A stretch of 64,000 bases of DNA from JALYZC01 sp963725645 (GTDB lineage Bacteria; Actinomycetota; Thermoleophilia; Solirubrobacterales; Solirubrobacteraceae). The translations under genes were made by a program, and so were the position numbers. The stretch's first letter is position 1. Every line of letters begins with the position of its first letter. Under the pieces are notes generated by a model. It did not search any database, was not told the origin of the DNA, and was given only the letters and a program-made list of their open reading frames with translations. Below are positions 16,893 through 24,862 of the stretch, piece after piece. The stretch is taken from assembly GCA_963725645.1 (NCBI GenBank), contig CAVRZD010000006.1:1364001-1428000 (forward strand). The letters are read 5' to 3'.

Positions 16893-18053
16893 TCACGGCG
16901 CCTCGGAGAGAAACGCGGAGAGTGCATCGTGGGTCTGGCTGGGGCGCTCGATCTGGGGCACGTGTCCGCAGTCGAGCTCGACGTGGTGGGCGCGCGGCAG
17001 GGCGTCGGCGACGTGGCGCTCGAAGGCGATCGGTACGAGCCGGTCGCGGCGGCCCCAGACGAAGAGCGCCTCGGGTTGAAGTCCCTGCAACCTCGTCCAG
17101 AAACCGTCGCTCCCGTGCGGTTCCTCGAGGTAGATCTGACGCGCCGCGGCGTAGAACGCGGCCCGGCCTGCGGGCGTGAGATACGCGCGGAGGAACTCGT
17201 CGACGCCGGCCGCGGTCCAGCCCTCAGCGGCCCCTGGGATGAGTCGGTGCACGATCGCCTCGACGATCGGCCGCGGGGCGAGTTGGACGAGCCCGAGTTC
17301 CGGTCGCACGAGTCGCAGCAGCGGAGCCCACGGCCGCTCGCGTCGCCACGCCAGCGAGGGAGCCAGGAGCGCAAGTCGCCCGACTCGGTCGGGGTGCGCG
17401 AGGCCGACCTCGAGCGCCACGCGTCCGCCGAGGCTATTGCCGACGAGGTGGACGCGGGTCAGCTCGAGAGCGTCGAGCAGGTCGACGGCGGCGGCGGCGA
17501 AGAAGCGAGCGTCGTAGGGCGCACCGATCGGCTTGTCCGAGTCGCCGAACCCGGGGAGGTCCACGGCGATGACGCGAAAGCGGCCGGCCAGCGCGGCCAC
17601 CGTGGGCAGGAACGATCCCTTGGTGGCGCCCAGACCGTGTAGCGCTAACACCGGCGACCCGCTGCCGGCTTCCAATATCGACAGCCGCGCGCCGCGGGTG
17701 GCGACCACGCGGAACCGCAGCCGCCCGGACTCGGTCATCCCACTGGTCGCGGCCAGAAAGCCCACTCCGAGATGCAGGTTGCGACGTATCGCCAAGCGAC
17801 CCGACTGATAGGCGTCCATCCCACCGCGCAGGTCTTCCGCGATCCCGCGCCACGTCCCAGCGTCGGCGGTGAGCAGCGCATCCGGATCCCCGTGCGGGGG
17901 CTCCTCGCTGGCCGCACCGTCCGCGACGACGACATCCCAGGCGTCGCCCTCAGGGGTCGCGAGGCGGATGCGGCTCGGGCCGGGGGTCGCCTCGAAGGCA
18001 GCCGCGTCGTACCGGTCGACGAGCGTCCGCATGGAGTCCGGCGGTGCTCGCAT
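16893..18053 (-). CDS. Alpha/beta hydrolase with N-terminal SCP2-like domain
   Basis: 386 residues. Residues 10-105 look like an SCP2 sterol-carrier module (TLVDRYDAAAFEATPGPSRIRLATPEGDAWDVVV, then DALLTADAGTWRGIAEDLRGGMDAYQSGRLAIRRNLHLGVGFL). The rest is an alpha/beta hydrolase: VLALHGLGATKGSFL (oxyanion), VDLPGFGDSDKP, nucleophile VGNSLGGRVALE (Ser), FVWGRRDRLVPI (acid) and ELDCGHVPQIERP (His). The catalytic triad is complete. The fusion suggests a lipid-like ester or related substrate. An alternative start is the Met at residue 8. It has no close operon partners. Confidence 0.85.
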   Translation of the reverse strand: MRAPPDSMRTLVDRYDAAAFEATPGPSRIRLATPEGDAWDVVVADGAASEEPPHGDPDALLTADAGTWRGIAEDLRGGMDAYQSGRLAIRRNLHLGVGFLAATSGMTESGRLRFRVVATRGARLSILEAGSGSPVLALHGLGATKGSFLPTVAALAGRFRVIAVDLPGFGDSDKPIGAPYDARFFAAAAVDLLDALELTRVHLVGNSLGGRVALEVGLAHPDRVGRLALLAPSLAWRRERPWAPLLRLVRPELGLVQLAPRPIVEAIVHRLIPGAAEGWTAAGVDEFLRAYLTPAGRAAFYAAARQIYLEEPHGSDGFWTRLQGLQPEALFVWGRRDRLVPIAFERHVADALPRAHHVELDCGHVPQIERPSQTHDALSAFLSEAP

Positions 18054-18271
18054 CGGACTCGAGAGTACCCACCGGCCTCAGTCGGAGCGCGCCGATCCGG
18101 TCGCTTCTGCTTCGCGCGAAAGGGCAGAAGACGTGGGTACGACTTGACGTAAGACGTTGGTCTTGCGCTACCTGGAGACGGAATCCACTCTCCTCCATGG
18201 CAGTCCTGGATCTCCTCGGTGCCGGGGCGTGGACGTGGGCTTGGGTCGCCAGCGCTGAGAGGATCCCGGGC

Positions 18272-18686
18272 GTGGCCGGTAACGAACCGCTGGTTCTGCT
18301 TCATCCGCTCGGGATGTCGCCGCGAGTGTGGGACGGCGTGCGGCGGTTGGTGCTGCGGGACGTCGCTGTGCACGGCGACCGGCTCACCGTCGCGCAGGCC
18401 ATCGAGGCCACCCGAGACATGCTCGCGTGCACGGTGGCCGACGACACCCTCTTCACCAACGAAGAGATCGCGCCGCTCGACCCCGCGCCTTGCCCGATCA
18501 CGCTCGCGTGGGCGAGCGACGCGCCCTGCTGCCGGTCGAGGTCACGGCGCCGTCGCGCGTATGCGCTTGCCGCACGCCCACTTCGTCGTGCTTGCCGGCG
18601 TCGGGCACGTCCCCATGATCGACGACCCGGAGAACGTGGCCCGAACGATTCTGCAGACCACGGGCAGCGACAGGCGGAAGTCCTAA
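18272..18686 (+). pseudogene. Decayed alpha/beta hydrolase
   Basis: One frame gives the start of an alpha/beta hydrolase (GNEPLVLLHPLGMSPRVWDGV). It then jumps to a cap-domain region (AIEATRDMLACTVADDTLF, then PCPITLAWASD), so about 120 residues including the GxSxG nucleophile elbow are missing. Two further frame changes recover GERRALLPVE and RMRLPHAHFVVLAGVGHVPMIDDPENVA, the acid and His segments. With a deletion and two frameshifts it cannot make an active enzyme. Unlike other frameshifts in this window these need an added base, so this is real decay. Confidence 0.65.
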
Positions 18687-18783
18687 CTGGCCATCGCCAG
18701 ACGCTCGCTCCTGGCGATGCGACCATCGGGTCCAAAGCGGCCCGATATCCCTCGAAATCACCGCGATGCGGGAATGGGGCGAG

Positions 18784-19344
18784 CTACGCGTCCCGGCCCG
18801 CGCCCGGCTCCCACAGGGGCTCGGCGCCGCGGTTGGCCGCGCGGGCGAGGATGAACAGCAGGTCCGAGAGCCGGTTGAGGTAGCGGACCACCTCGGCGTT
18901 GAGCTCGCCGCCGACGGCGATCGCACGGCGCTCGGCGCGGCGGCACACCGTACGGGCGACGTGGAGCTGGGCGGCGACCGGGGTGCCGCCCGGGATCACG
19001 AAGGACTTCAGCGGCTCGAGCGTGGCGTTGACCTCGTCGCAGCGCGCCTCCAGCCACTCGGTCTGGGCCGGGACGAGCCGGAGGCGGTCGCGATCGCCGC
19101 CGGCCGGCACCGACACGTCGGCGCCGACGTCGAACAGGTCGTTCTGGACACGGCGCAGCCACTCCGGCCAGCCGTCCGGCAGGTTCTCGCGGGTCAGCAG
19201 GAGGCCGAGCTGGGCGTTGAGCTCGTCGACCGTCCCGTAGGCCTCGACGCGCGGGTGCGTCTTGGAGACGCGGCTCATGTCGCCGAGGTGGGTCTCGCCG
19301 CCGTCGCCGAGCTTCGTGTAGATCCTCGTGAGATTGACGGTCAT
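18784..19344 (-). CDS. cobO/pduO: PduO-type ATP:cob(I)alamin adenosyltransferase
   Basis: 186 residues from ATG 19344. The family pattern is complete: MTVNLTRIYTKLGDGGETHLGD (ATP-binding TRTGDxGxT-like start), VEAYGTVDELNAQLGLL, QNDLFDVGADVS, FVIPGGTPVAAQLHVARTVCRRAER and VRYLNRLSDLLFILARAAN. It attaches the 5'-deoxyadenosyl group of ATP to reduced cobalamin, making coenzyme B12. It is cytoplasmic and trimeric in known cases. It is divergent from the riboswitch-led transport operon and shares the short intergenic region, which supports B12 as that operon's substrate. The start gives a standard-length protein. Confidence 0.93.
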   Translation of the reverse strand: MTVNLTRIYTKLGDGGETHLGDMSRVSKTHPRVEAYGTVDELNAQLGLLLTRENLPDGWPEWLRRVQNDLFDVGADVSVPAGGDRDRLRLVPAQTEWLEARCDEVNATLEPLKSFVIPGGTPVAAQLHVARTVCRRAERRAIAVGGELNAEVVRYLNRLSDLLFILARAANRGAEPLWEPGAGRDA

Positions 19345-19360
19345 GGCCCGGAGGATAGGA

Positions 19361-19541
19361 TGCCGGAGCACATACCGGGTCGGTGGTCCAGGGAAGCCGG
19401 TGCAAGTCCGGCGCGGACCCGCCACTGTGACCGGGGAAGCCCGCCGCACGCGCGTCAGCGCGCAGGCCACGGAGACGCCCAGCGTCCCTGGAAGGCGCGG
19501 CCGGGTGGGCCCGGGAGCCAGGAGACCTGCCGCCGGCCATC
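19361..19541 (+). promoter_or_regulatory. Cobalamin riboswitch
   Basis: The conserved parts are in order: a GCCGG 5' arm (P1), CAGGGAAGCCGGTGCAAGTCCGGCGCGGACCCGCCACTGTGACCGG (the B12-box region with GCCACTG, 19390-19436), a variable arm, then GAGCCAGGAGACCTGCC (19514-19530) and a closing CCGGC. It lies 40-200 bases before the first gene of the transport operon. In this class, adenosylcobalamin binding shuts off the downstream genes. It is oriented only toward the plus-strand operon. Confidence 0.93.
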
Positions 19542-19577
19542 AAGCACTGAACGCCCTCGCGGAAAGGGGTGGCTCAC

Positions 19578-20729
19578 ATGCAGTCTCAGTTCTCTCGTGT
19601 GGCCCGGACGGGTCTCGTTCTGATGCTCGCGCTTGCGGTGCTCGCCCCCGCGGCGCTCGCGGCGCCGGCGACGGTGCGCCTCCGGGTGGAGGGGTCGAGC
19701 GCCACGCTGTTCGAGGGCACCGTCGCCACGAACGCGAAGACGCTCACCAAGGACGGCTCCGGTCCGCACCCGTGCGACGGGACGAACGGCGGCGTGAACC
19801 CGACGCCCGGACCGGCGATGACCACGGCCCTCGACGACGGCTCGCTGGTCGCCGGCTTCACGTGGTCGGGCACGTGGTTCGACGGTTTTCAGGACTTCGG
19901 CATCGACCGGGTCGGGGCCGACAGCAACGGCGGGCCGCCGGACTTCGTGTCGTGGGGCTACGCGCTGAACTTCATGCCCTCCCAGATCGGCGGGTGCCAG
20001 CAGCAGGTGCAGAACGGCGACGACGTGCTGTTCGCGTACGACTTCTTCTCCAAGGTCCATCTCCTCAAGCTGGCGGCCCCCGGCAGCGCCAACACCGGCG
20101 AGCCGGTGCGGGTGACGGTGACGGACGGCCAGAACGGATCGCCGGTGGCCGGCGCGTCGGTCGGCGGCCAGGTCACGGGAGCCGACGGCGGCGCCACGCT
20201 CACCTTCGACACCGTGGGCGTGCACCCCCTGAAGGCCGACAAGGCCGACTCCGTGCGCTCCAACACGATTGGCGTCTGCGTGCACACCGGCGCGGACGGG
20301 GCGTGCGGGACGGGTCCCGGCGACGTCGCGGCCGGCGGCGGCTCGCAGGCCCGCGACAGCACCGGCCCGGTCGCACGGATCTCCGGCATCCGCCGCGGCC
20401 AGCGGTTCTCGGCGCGCCGCGCGCCGCGACTGCTCAAGGGCACGGTGGGCGTCGACCCGTCGGGGGTCAAGGCGGTCTACGTCCGCCTGTGGCGGCACCA
20501 CCGCGGCCGCTGCGACTACTACTCGTGGCGGACCGAGAAGCTGCAGCGCGGCCGCTGCGGCGCCCATCGCGACCTGGTGTACGCGGGCGGGGGACCGAAG
20601 TGGTCCTACCTGCTGCCGTTCACGCCGCCGCCCGGCCACTACCGGGTCGACGCGATCGCCGTCGACGGCCACGGCAACGGCAGCGCGATCGCGGCGGGCG
20701 CCAACCGCGTGGACTTCTACGTCCGATGA
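19578..20729 (+). CDS. Secreted transcobalamin beta-domain-like (DUF4430-like) protein 1
   Basis: 383 residues from ATG 19578, 8 bases after an AAAGGGG ribosome-binding site. A signal peptide (TGLVLMLALAVLAPAALAAP) leads to a DUF4430-like domain: TVRLRVEGSSATLFEGTVAT, a Cys pair, ...FDGFQDFGIDRVG, DFVSWGYALNF, QNGDDVLFAYDFF. A carboxypeptidase-regulatory/Ig-like module follows (EPVRVTVTDGQNGSPVAGASV). The C-terminal Cys-containing beta domain reads VKAVYVRLWRHHRGRC. DUF4430 is the beta domain of vertebrate transcobalamin and intrinsic factor. As the first gene after a B12 riboswitch it probably binds or presents cobalamin outside the cell. Confidence 0.75.
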   Translation: MQSQFSRVARTGLVLMLALAVLAPAALAAPATVRLRVEGSSATLFEGTVATNAKTLTKDGSGPHPCDGTNGGVNPTPGPAMTTALDDGSLVAGFTWSGTWFDGFQDFGIDRVGADSNGGPPDFVSWGYALNFMPSQIGGCQQQVQNGDDVLFAYDFFSKVHLLKLAAPGSANTGEPVRVTVTDGQNGSPVAGASVGGQVTGADGGATLTFDTVGVHPLKADKADSVRSNTIGVCVHTGADGACGTGPGDVAAGGGSQARDSTGPVARISGIRRGQRFSARRAPRLLKGTVGVDPSGVKAVYVRLWRHHRGRCDYYSWRTEKLQRGRCGAHRDLVYAGGGPKWSYLLPFTPPPGHYRVDAIAVDGHGNGSAIAAGANRVDFYVR

Positions 20730-21451
20730 GGCCGCGACTCATCGTCGCGCTCGCGCTCGCTCCGGCCGCCGTCGCGGCCGGGACGCCGGGCCCGGCGGCG
20801 GCTGCGGCCCCGCGCGTCGAGGTGATGGTCGCCGGCAAGACGAGCGTGCTGGCGGCGGCGCGGTTCGTGCGCGCGTCCGCGACCACGCTGGCGGTGGGGC
20901 GACGGCGGTGCGCCGTCGCGGCGGCGACACCGCTGGCCGCGCTGGCGGCGGTCAGGCGCGGGCGCGGTCCCGACTTCCGGCTGCGTGACTACGGCTCCTG
21001 CTCGCGCCGGGCGGTGGATTCGGGCGCGCTGTTCGTGGCACAGGTCGGGCCGGATCGCAACCGTCGCGCCGACGGCTGGGTCTACAAGGTCGGCCGCCGT
21101 GTGCCGTCCATCGGGGCGGCGGACCCGAGCGGGCGCCGGTTGCGCGCGGGCGATCGGCTGACCTGGTTCTACTGCCGCGCGCAGTCGAGTGGCGGCTGCC
21201 AGCGCACGCTCGAGGTCACGCCGCTGTCGGGCGCCGGACAGCCGCTGCGCGTGCTCGTGCGCGGCTACGACGACAACGGCCGCGGGGTCGCGGTGGCGGG
21301 GGCGACGGTCTCGGCGGGCCTGCAGACGGCGGTCACCGGCGCCGACGGCACGGCGAGCCTCCCGCCGGCCGGCGCGGCGGCGACCCGCACCGTGCAGGCT
21401 CAGCGCGCCGGCACCGTTCCATCGTTCCCGGAGAGGATGGCGTCGGGGTGA
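20726..21451 (+). CDS. Secreted transcobalamin beta-domain-like (DUF4430-like) protein 2
   Basis: 241 residues from ATG 20726, overlapping the previous stop (ATGA). A signal peptide ends near PAAAAAPRVEVMV. The DUF4430-like pattern is ALFVAQVGPDRNRRADGWVYKVGRRVPSIGAADPSGRRLRAGDRLTWFYC: the GWVYxV turn, the GA-D-P stretch and the GD-LTWFY strand of transcobalamin beta domains. A later Ig-like stretch (LRVLVRGYDDNGRGVAVAGATVSAG) resembles the module in protein 1. Four or more cysteines suggest disulfides. Likely part of the same extracytoplasmic B12-binding apparatus. Confidence 0.72.
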   Translation: MRPRLIVALALAPAAVAAGTPGPAAAAAPRVEVMVAGKTSVLAAARFVRASATTLAVGRRRCAVAAATPLAALAAVRRGRGPDFRLRDYGSCSRRAVDSGALFVAQVGPDRNRRADGWVYKVGRRVPSIGAADPSGRRLRAGDRLTWFYCRAQSSGGCQRTLEVTPLSGAGQPLRVLVRGYDDNGRGVAVAGATVSAGLQTAVTGADGTASLPPAGAAATRTVQAQRAGTVPSFPERMASG

Positions 21452-22383
21452 AGCGCGCGGCGATCGTCGGGCTGGCCCTGGCGGCGCTCCTGGCCGGCGC
21501 GGCCGGCTGCGGCCTCGGCGCCGGCCCGGGCACCGGCGGCGTCAGTCTCGTGGTGACGCGCGACTTCGGGGACGTCCGCGTCGGCGGCGCGCGCGCCGAC
21601 CAGGTGCCGGGCAGCGAGACGGTGATGCGCTTCCTGGCGCGCTCCTTCTCGGTCCAGACCCGCTATGGCGGGGGCTTCGTGCAGGCCATCAACGGCCTGT
21701 CCGGGCAGTACGGGTCGGGGCGCAGGGTCGACTGGTTCTACTACGTCAACGGCATCGAGGCCGAGAAGGGCGCGGCCGCGTTCCCGCTGCACCGCGGCGA
21801 CCGCGTGTGGTGGGACCGCCACGATTGGAGCGCCGCCCAGCGCGTGCCCGCGGTCGTCGGCTCGTTCCCCGAGCCGTTCCTGCACGGCCGCGAGGGCCGC
21901 CGGCTGCCGACCCGGATCGACTGCGCGCCCGACGCGGCCGCGGCCTGCGCGATGGTCGCGCGGCGCCTGCGGGCAGCGGGCGTGCCCGCGGGGCAGGCGG
22001 CGCTGGGGACGACGTTCGACCCGGACACGCTGCGGGTGGTGGTCGGCCCGTGGAGCGCGGCCCGCACCGATCCGGCCGCGCGGCAGGTCGAGAGCGGCCC
22101 GGTCGCGAGCGGCGTGTACGCCCGGTTCGACGCGGCCGGACGGCGGCTGGCGCTGCTCGACGCGAACGGCCGCGCCCGGCGCACGCTCGGCTCCGGCGCG
22201 GGGCTCGTCGCCGCGACTCGGCTGGGGGATCGGGCCCCGACCTGGGTGGTGGCGGGAACCGATGCCGCCGGCACCACGGCGGCGGCGCGGGCGTTCGCGG
22301 ACCCCTCGGCCCTGTCCGATCGCTTCGCCGTCGCCGCCGTGTCCGGCGGCGTGCTGGCCGTACCCGTCGGAGGCGGGGCGTGA
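21448..22383 (+). CDS. DUF4430 lipoprotein (transcobalamin beta-domain-like) 3
   Basis: 311 residues from GTG 21448 (GTGA overlap). The N-terminus is a lipoprotein signal with lipobox LLAGAAGC near residue 21. The first 120 residues form a clear DUF4430 domain: VSLVVTRDFGDVRVGG, GSETVMRFLARSFSVQTRYGGGFVQAINGL, RRVDWFYYVNGIEAEKGAAAFPLHRGDRVWWDRHDW. The second half is unassigned (ACAMVARRLRAAGVP, FDPDTLRVVVGPW, LVAATRLGDRAPTWVVAGTD) and resembles a small alpha/beta domain. The lipid anchor would hold the B12-binding module on the membrane next to the ECF transporter. Confidence 0.8.
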   Translation: MKRAAIVGLALAALLAGAAGCGLGAGPGTGGVSLVVTRDFGDVRVGGARADQVPGSETVMRFLARSFSVQTRYGGGFVQAINGLSGQYGSGRRVDWFYYVNGIEAEKGAAAFPLHRGDRVWWDRHDWSAAQRVPAVVGSFPEPFLHGREGRRLPTRIDCAPDAAAACAMVARRLRAAGVPAGQAALGTTFDPDTLRVVVGPWSAARTDPAARQVESGPVASGVYARFDAAGRRLALLDANGRARRTLGSGAGLVAATRLGDRAPTWVVAGTDAAGTTAAARAFADPSALSDRFAVAAVSGGVLAVPVGGGA

Positions 22384-23243
22384 CCTACCGCCGCGTCGCG
22401 AGCCCGCTGCACGCCACCCGCGCCGCCGCCGGCTGCGCCTACTGCGTGGCCCTCGCCGCGGTCGCCTTGATCGCGGACCATCCGGTGATGCTCGCGGCCG
22501 TCCTCGTCGCGGAGATCGGCGCGGCCGCCGCCGCGGGGACCGGGCGGCAGCTCCGCCGCGCGGCACTGTTCGCCGCGCCGCTCGCGCTGGCGATCGCCGT
22601 CGTCAACCCGATCGTCACGCGCGACGGCCTGACGGTGATCCTGCGCGGCGGGGAGGTCCCGTGGCTGGGCAACCTCGACATCACGCTCGAGGCCACGGCC
22701 TACGGCGGCGTGCTCGCGCTGCGCGCGGTGGCGCTGGTGCTCGCCGGCGCGCTGTACGCCGCGGCGGTCGACCCCGACGAGGTGCTGCGCCTGTTCCGGC
22801 GCGTGTCCTTCCGCTCCGCGCTGACCGCCGCGCTCGCAACTCGCATGGTGCCCGTACTCGCGCGCGATGCCGGCCGCCTGGCGGAGGCGCAGCGGTGCCG
22901 CCCGGCGGGAACCGCCCCGCGGCTGGCGGTCGTGCGCGCGACCGCCTCCAACGCGCTGGACCGCGCCATCGACGTGGCCGCCACGCTCGAGCTGCGCGGG
23001 TACGGCAGCGCGCGCCGGGCGCCGCACGCACGGCGGGCCTGGTCCCGCCACGACGTCGCCTTCGCGGCCGCGACCGTCGCGCTCGTCGCCCTCGCCGTCG
23101 CCGGCGAGCTGACCGGCGCGACGCACTTCGAGGCGTACCCGCGCCTCGAAGCGAGCTCGGGCGCGGGCCTGGTCGCGATCGCGGTCGCGATCGTCGCCTG
23201 CGCGCTGGCGCCGTTCATCGACCGCCGGGGGATCGAGCGATGA
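22380..23243 (+). CDS. ecfT: ECF transporter T (transmembrane) component
   Basis: 287 residues from GTG 22380 (GTGA overlap). There are several membrane helices (ALAAVALIADHPVMLAAVLVAE, LAIAVVNPIVT, AVALVLAGALYAAAV, and two more near the C-terminus). The EcfT family core is present: VDPDEVLRLFRRVSFRSALTAALATRMVPVLARDAGRLAEAQRCRP, then ATLELRGYGSARRA, the second coupling helix with its A-R-G-like signature. EcfT links the ATPases to the substrate-binding S protein. Its place between the B12-binding proteins and the ATPase makes it the scaffold of this transporter. Confidence 0.85.
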   Translation: MTYRRVASPLHATRAAAGCAYCVALAAVALIADHPVMLAAVLVAEIGAAAAAGTGRQLRRAALFAAPLALAIAVVNPIVTRDGLTVILRGGEVPWLGNLDITLEATAYGGVLALRAVALVLAGALYAAAVDPDEVLRLFRRVSFRSALTAALATRMVPVLARDAGRLAEAQRCRPAGTAPRLAVVRATASNALDRAIDVAATLELRGYGSARRAPHARRAWSRHDVAFAAATVALVALAVAGELTGATHFEAYPRLEASSGAGLVAIAVAIVACALAPFIDRRGIER

Positions 23244-24862
23244 CCTCCATGGTCTCGCTCGAGGACCTCACCTACCGCTACCCGGGCGCGAGCGCGCCGG
23301 CGCTGCGTGACGTCTCGCTCGAGATCGAGCCCGGCGAGCTGGTGCTGCTCGCCGGGGCGTCGGGCTCTGGGAAGTCGACGCTGCTGCGCACCGCCTGCGG
23401 GCTCGTGCCGCACGTGCACGGGGGCGAGGTGAGCGGGCGTGCGGAGGTGGCCGGGATGGACGTGCGCGAGCACGGGCCGGGCGAGCTGGCGGCGAGCGTC
23501 GGCACGCTGCTCCAGGACCCCGAGACCCAGATCGTGATGGGGACCGTGCGGGCGGAGCTCGCGTTCCCGCTCGAGAACCGCGGCGAGCCCGCCGCCGCCG
23601 TCGCGCGCGGCGTCGAGGAGGCGGCGCTGGCGCTGGGGGTCGCGTCGCTGCTGGATCGCCCGACCCACGAGCTGTCCGGCGGCGAGCTGCAGCGCGTCGC
23701 CCTGGCCGCCGCCCTGGCCGGGCGTCCCGCGCTGGCCGTGCTGGACGAGCCGACCTCGCAGCTCGACCCGGTCGCGGGGGACGAGCTGCTGTCGCTCCTG
23801 CGCCGACTCAACGAACAGTGGGACACCGCAATCCTGCTCGCCGACCACCGGCTCGACCGCGCGCTGCCGGCCGCGGATCAGGTCGTCGCGCTCGCCGACG
23901 GGATGGTGGCGTTCGCCGGGCCGCCGGGCGACTTCCTCGCGTGGGCCGCCGCCGCCGCGCCGGAGCTGCTGCCCCCGGCGGCCCAGCTCTTCGCCGACGC
24001 CGGGCTGCGGCCGCTGCCGACGGGCGTCAAGGCGGCGCGGGCGGCGCTGCGCGCCCACGGGCTGCTGGAGCGTGGCCGGGCCGCCGCCCAGCCCGGCGCG
24101 CCGCCGCCGGCCCGCGGCAGGAAGCGAAGCGCGGTGCCGGCCCTGCGCCTGCGCGGCGTCTGGCAGGAGTTCTCCGGCGGCGCGGCGGCGCTGCGCGGCG
24201 TCGACCTCAGCCTCGCCCCCGGGGAGCGCGTCGCCCTGATGGGGCGCAACGGGGCCGGGAAGTCCACGCTGCTGCGGGTCGCACGAGGCCTGCTCGCGCC
24301 CACGCGCGGGCGCGTCGAGCTCGCCGGGCCGATGGCCCTGCTGCTCCAGCATCCCGGCGACTACTTCCTGCGCGACCGCATCGGCGACGACGCGCCGCCC
24401 GCGGTGCTCGAGGCGGCCGGCCTCGCGGATCGGGCCGACCGCCACCCGCGCGACCTCTCCGGCGGCGAGCGCCAGCGCCTCGCGCTCGCGCTGGTCGCGG
24501 CCGGTGCCGGACCGGGCGATCCGGCGCCGGCGGTCGTGGGCCTGGACGAGCCCACGCGCGGAATGGATCACGCCCGCCGCGACGCCCTCGCCGCCGAGCT
24601 CCGGGCGCTCGCCCGGCGCGGCGCCGCGGCGATAGTCGCGACCCACGACGCGGAGCTCGCGGCGGCCTTCGCGACCCGCGTCGTGCTGCTCGGCGACGGG
24701 ACCGTGGCCGCCGACGGGCCCCCGGACGAGGTGCTGGCCGGAGGCTGGTACTTCAGCACCGAGACCGCCCGCGTCCTCGGCGGCGCGGGTGGGGCGCTGC
24801 GCCCCGAGGAGGGCGCCGCGGTGCTGCGCGAGCGCCTGTCGCTGACGGAGGTGCCGACGTGA
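23240..24862 (+). CDS. ecfA: ECF transporter ATPase, fused A1-A2
   Basis: 540 residues from ATG 23240 (ATGA overlap), holding two ABC ATPase domains. First: GASGSGKSTLLR (Walker A), LQDPETQIVMGTV (Q loop), HELSGGELQRVALAAAL (signature), LAVLDEPTSQLDP (Walker B), and ILLADHRLDRAL (switch His). Second, from about residue 300: GRNGAGKSTLLR, LLLQHPGDYFL, RDLSGGERQRLALAL, VVGLDEPTRGMDH, ATHDAELAAAF. Both sites look complete. ECF importers normally use two separate ATPases; here they are one chain, as in some actinobacterial CbiO-type proteins. Confidence 0.92.
   Translation: MTSMVSLEDLTYRYPGASAPALRDVSLEIEPGELVLLAGASGSGKSTLLRTACGLVPHVHGGEVSGRAEVAGMDVREHGPGELAASVGTLLQDPETQIVMGTVRAELAFPLENRGEPAAAVARGVEEAALALGVASLLDRPTHELSGGELQRVALAAALAGRPALAVLDEPTSQLDPVAGDELLSLLRRLNEQWDTAILLADHRLDRALPAADQVVALADGMVAFAGPPGDFLAWAAAAAPELLPPAAQLFADAGLRPLPTGVKAARAALRAHGLLERGRAAAQPGAPPPARGRKRSAVPALRLRGVWQEFSGGAAALRGVDLSLAPGERVALMGRNGAGKSTLLRVARGLLAPTRGRVELAGPMALLLQHPGDYFLRDRIGDDAPPAVLEAAGLADRADRHPRDLSGGERQRLALALVAAGAGPGDPAPAVVGLDEPTRGMDHARRDALAAELRALARRGAAAIVATHDAELAAAFATRVVLLGDGTVAADGPPDEVLAGGWYFSTETARVLGGAGGALRPEEGAAVLRERLSLTEVPT

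Noticed and set aside
18272..18686. Functional second hydrolase next to the SCP2-hydrolase
   Set aside because: The nucleophile region is missing and two frame changes are needed, so it is a relic.
19330..19578. Plus-strand frame through the riboswitch (19328 onward) as a gene start
   Set aside because: The conserved RNA motifs explain this DNA; the real starts are at 19578 and 20726.
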